DNA of 16,537 bases from Aigarchaeota archaeon (GTDB taxonomy: Archaea > Thermoproteota > Nitrososphaeria_A > Caldarchaeales > Wolframiiraptoraceae), in contig JANXDQ010000022.1 in NCBI GenBank assembly GCA_025059415.1, positions 1 through 16,537 on the forward strand. Reading direction: 5' to 3'. Positions 15,048 through 16,537 of the stretch are shown in pieces. The position numbers and the translations under genes were made by a program. Each line of letters opens with the position of its first letter. The first letter of the stretch is position 1. The notes under the pieces are model-generated. The model saw only the letters and a list, made by a program, of their open reading frames with translations. It was not told where the DNA came from and did not search any database.

Positions 15048-16537
15048 GTTTCTGGGACCACTTGAAGATCTTTGAACCTAACTCCTCTCTCCGATCGAGG
15101 TTGCCCAGAGCCTCCCTCATCTCTCTAAGCTCTTCTAGCATCAGCTTCCTCTCTATCGAGGCCACTAGGTTCCTCGTCTCGATCACTTTATCTGGGTTAA
15201 CGGAGATACTCGTTGCACCCTCCTTGATGAGGAACTCTACTATCTCCGGGTAGTTTGATGGCGCCTGGCCGCAGACGCTGGTTGTCACACCGTGCTTCCT
15301 GCAGATCCTGATTACGTGGCTTAATGCGCGTAGGACCGCTAGATTCCTTTCATCATAGATTTCTTGAACGGCCGCGTCGTCTCTATCGATTCCGAGTATC
15401 AGCATGGTGAGGTCGTTTGTCCCGAAGCTGACTCCATCGATCCCGGCCTCGATGAATTTGTCTATTAGGATGACCGTGCTCGGGACCTCGACCATTATCC
15501 ACACCTTGAAGTCCGGGCCCTGCTTGAGCCCCTCCTCCTCCATTATCTTCTTCGCCTGGACGAATTCCTCGATTCTTCGGACGAAGGGGACCATGACCCA
15601 GACGTTCTTCAACCCATAATCTTCTCTAACCTTCTTGATCGCCCTGCATTCGAGCCTAAAGATGTCCGGCTCCTTGATGTATCTAAAGGCCCCTCTATAG
15701 CCGATTAGCGGATTTGGCCCAACGTGCCCGGCCTCTCTTTCATACTTTTCCCCACCGGGTAGTGTTAAGAATTCGTCGGGCTTGAAGTCTAGGAACCTGT
15801 AAACTACCGGGTTGGGATAGAACGCCTGTGCGACTTTTCTTATTCCCTCAGCGAATGCATCGATCATGCTCTGTTCTCCGCCTTCCTCGATCAAGAGCCT
15901 CGGATGCTTTCCAATGCTCACCATCATGTGCTCAGCTCTTAGCAGCCCAACTCCATCAGCCTGAGTCTCCCTCGCGATTTTCTCAGCCACCTCTGGTATG
16001 CTTATGTTGACGTATATCTTGGTCCCGGTTATGATTGGTGCTTGGGCGACTGGGGCGGCCGCCGCAACCTTCTCCTCCACCGCCGGCTTGACGAGCTCCT
16101 CGACTACTCCCTCGTATATAACGCCCGACCTGGCATCTATCGTGTAGGTTTCACCGCTCCTCATCAGTTTCGTCGCCTCCCTAGTTCCAACTATACATGG
16201 TATCCCGAGCTCCCTTGAGACTATGGCGGCGTGGCAGGTCATTCCACCCTCATCGGTAACGATCGCGCCGGCCAGCCTCATGTAGGGAACCCAGTCGGGG
16301 TTCGTCATCTTTGTTACGAGCACGTCTCCCTTCTGGATCTCCTTGGCGGCCTCCTCGGGCGAGAAGACCACCTTGGCCCTCCCCACATGCACACCAGGAC
16401 TCGCTGGCAATCCCTTGAGCGTTATCTTCGCCTCCATGATTGAGGTCGCCCGCGTTGTCTGAGACGCCTCAGCCCCGGCCTCCGCCTCTTTAACACTCCA
16501 GACCGTCTCGGGCCTGGACTGGACTATGAAGAGGTTT
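15040..16537 (-). CDS. ppsA: Phosphoenolpyruvate synthase, C-terminal two thirds (partial at right edge)
   Basis: The minus-strand frame is open to the window edge, so the 5' part lies outside. The ATG at 16437 is internal: the codons before it encode LFIVQSRPETVWS, the conserved end of the PEP synthase ATP-binding domain. Counted from that Met, the swivelling phosphohistidine domain has GGMTCHAAIVSRELGIPC with H69, followed by an Ala/Pro linker near 125-134, then the PEP-binding barrel with LLRAEHM (R167), VEVPS (E317), FGTNDLTML (338-346) and the catalytic C389 in TSVCGQAPS. It converts pyruvate, ATP and water to PEP, AMP and phosphate, the gluconeogenic direction in archaea; working in reverse is reported for some thermophiles. 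About 498 residues are visible; full-length enzymes have roughly 750-820. The 3' end overlaps the UPF0146 start. Confidence 0.96.
   Translation of the reverse strand, partial: NLFIVQSRPETVWSVKEAEAGAEASQTTRATSIMEAKITLKGLPASPGVHVGRAKVVFSPEEAAKEIQKGDVLVTKMTNPDWVPYMRLAGAIVTDEGGMTCHAAIVSRELGIPCIVGTREATKLMRSGETYTIDARSGVIYEGVVEELVKPAVEEKVAAAAPVAQAPIITGTKIYVNISIPEVAEKIARETQADGVGLLRAEHMMVSIGKHPRLLIEEGGEQSMIDAFAEGIRKVAQAFYPNPVVYRFLDFKPDEFLTLPGGEKYEREAGHVGPNPLIGYRGAFRYIKEPDIFRLECRAIKKVREDYGLKNVWVMVPFVRRIEEFVQAKKIMEEEGLKQGPDFKVWIMVEVPSTVILIDKFIEAGIDGVSFGTNDLTMLILGIDRDDAAVQEIYDERNLAVLRALSHVIRICRKHGVTTSVCGQAPSNYPEIVEFLIKEGATSISVNPDKVIETRNLVASIERKLMLEELREMREALGNLDRREELGSKIFKWSQKLD

Overview
ORGANISM. The window reads as a GC-rich archaeal chromosome segment, probably from a thermophile. 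Evidence: a class II 3-dehydroquinate synthase, a GHMP-type (not P-loop) shikimate kinase, an archaeal/eukaryal-type ribosomal protein S12 (S23e family), a UPF0146 protein, a DUF996 protein, heavy use of AGG/AGA arginine and ATA isoleucine codons, and TATA-box promoters close to start codons. A member of the TACK group is my best guess, but no rRNA is present and the lineage cannot be fixed from this sequence. LAYOUT. (1) 1-5179, plus strand: a tightly packed shikimate operon, 3-dehydroquinate synthase II (3' part only), aroD, aroE, aroK, aroA, aroC; from aroD on, every junction overlaps (ATGA or TGATG type). (2) 5153-7080, minus strand: tyrA and the chorismate mutase-prephenate dehydratase pheA, converging on aroC, with the aroC and tyrA coding ends overlapping by 27 bp. 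(3) 7147-10060, minus: a type IA topoisomerase and an MFS transporter. (4) 10127-12090: a cytosolic-looking M48 metallopeptidase with zinc ribbons at both ends, divergent from a cysteine synthase-family PLP enzyme across a nearly symmetric promoter. (5) 12215-14564, minus: an isolated rps12 gene, a membrane-anchored putative metalloprotease (HELMH) and a DUF996 membrane protein ending in nine prolines. (6) 14610-16537, minus: a UPF0146 protein and phosphoenolpyruvate synthase, the latter running off the right edge. HOW THE GENES WORK TOGETHER. The left 7 kb encodes every step from dehydroquinate formation to chorismate, then the branch to prephenate, phenylpyruvate and 4-hydroxyphenylpyruvate. 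The only chorismate mutase seen is the N-terminal domain of PheA, so both the Phe and Tyr branches probably depend on it. PEP synthase makes PEP, the co-substrate of AroA, but it is 9 kb away and the link is only metabolic. The topoisomerase and S12 are housekeeping genes without a visible tie to neighbours. COVERAGE. No tRNA, rRNA, CRISPR array, insertion sequence or prophage gene was recognised. No stretch over 300 bases lacks a gene; the largest gaps are about 60-125 bp and hold promoters or, at 12091-12214, a doubtful 31-codon ORF. The window is mostly ordinary housekeeping DNA. The parts most worth a second look are the DUF996/metalloprotease pair, with its proline tail and an open -1 frame, and the symmetric divergent promoter at 11127-11169.
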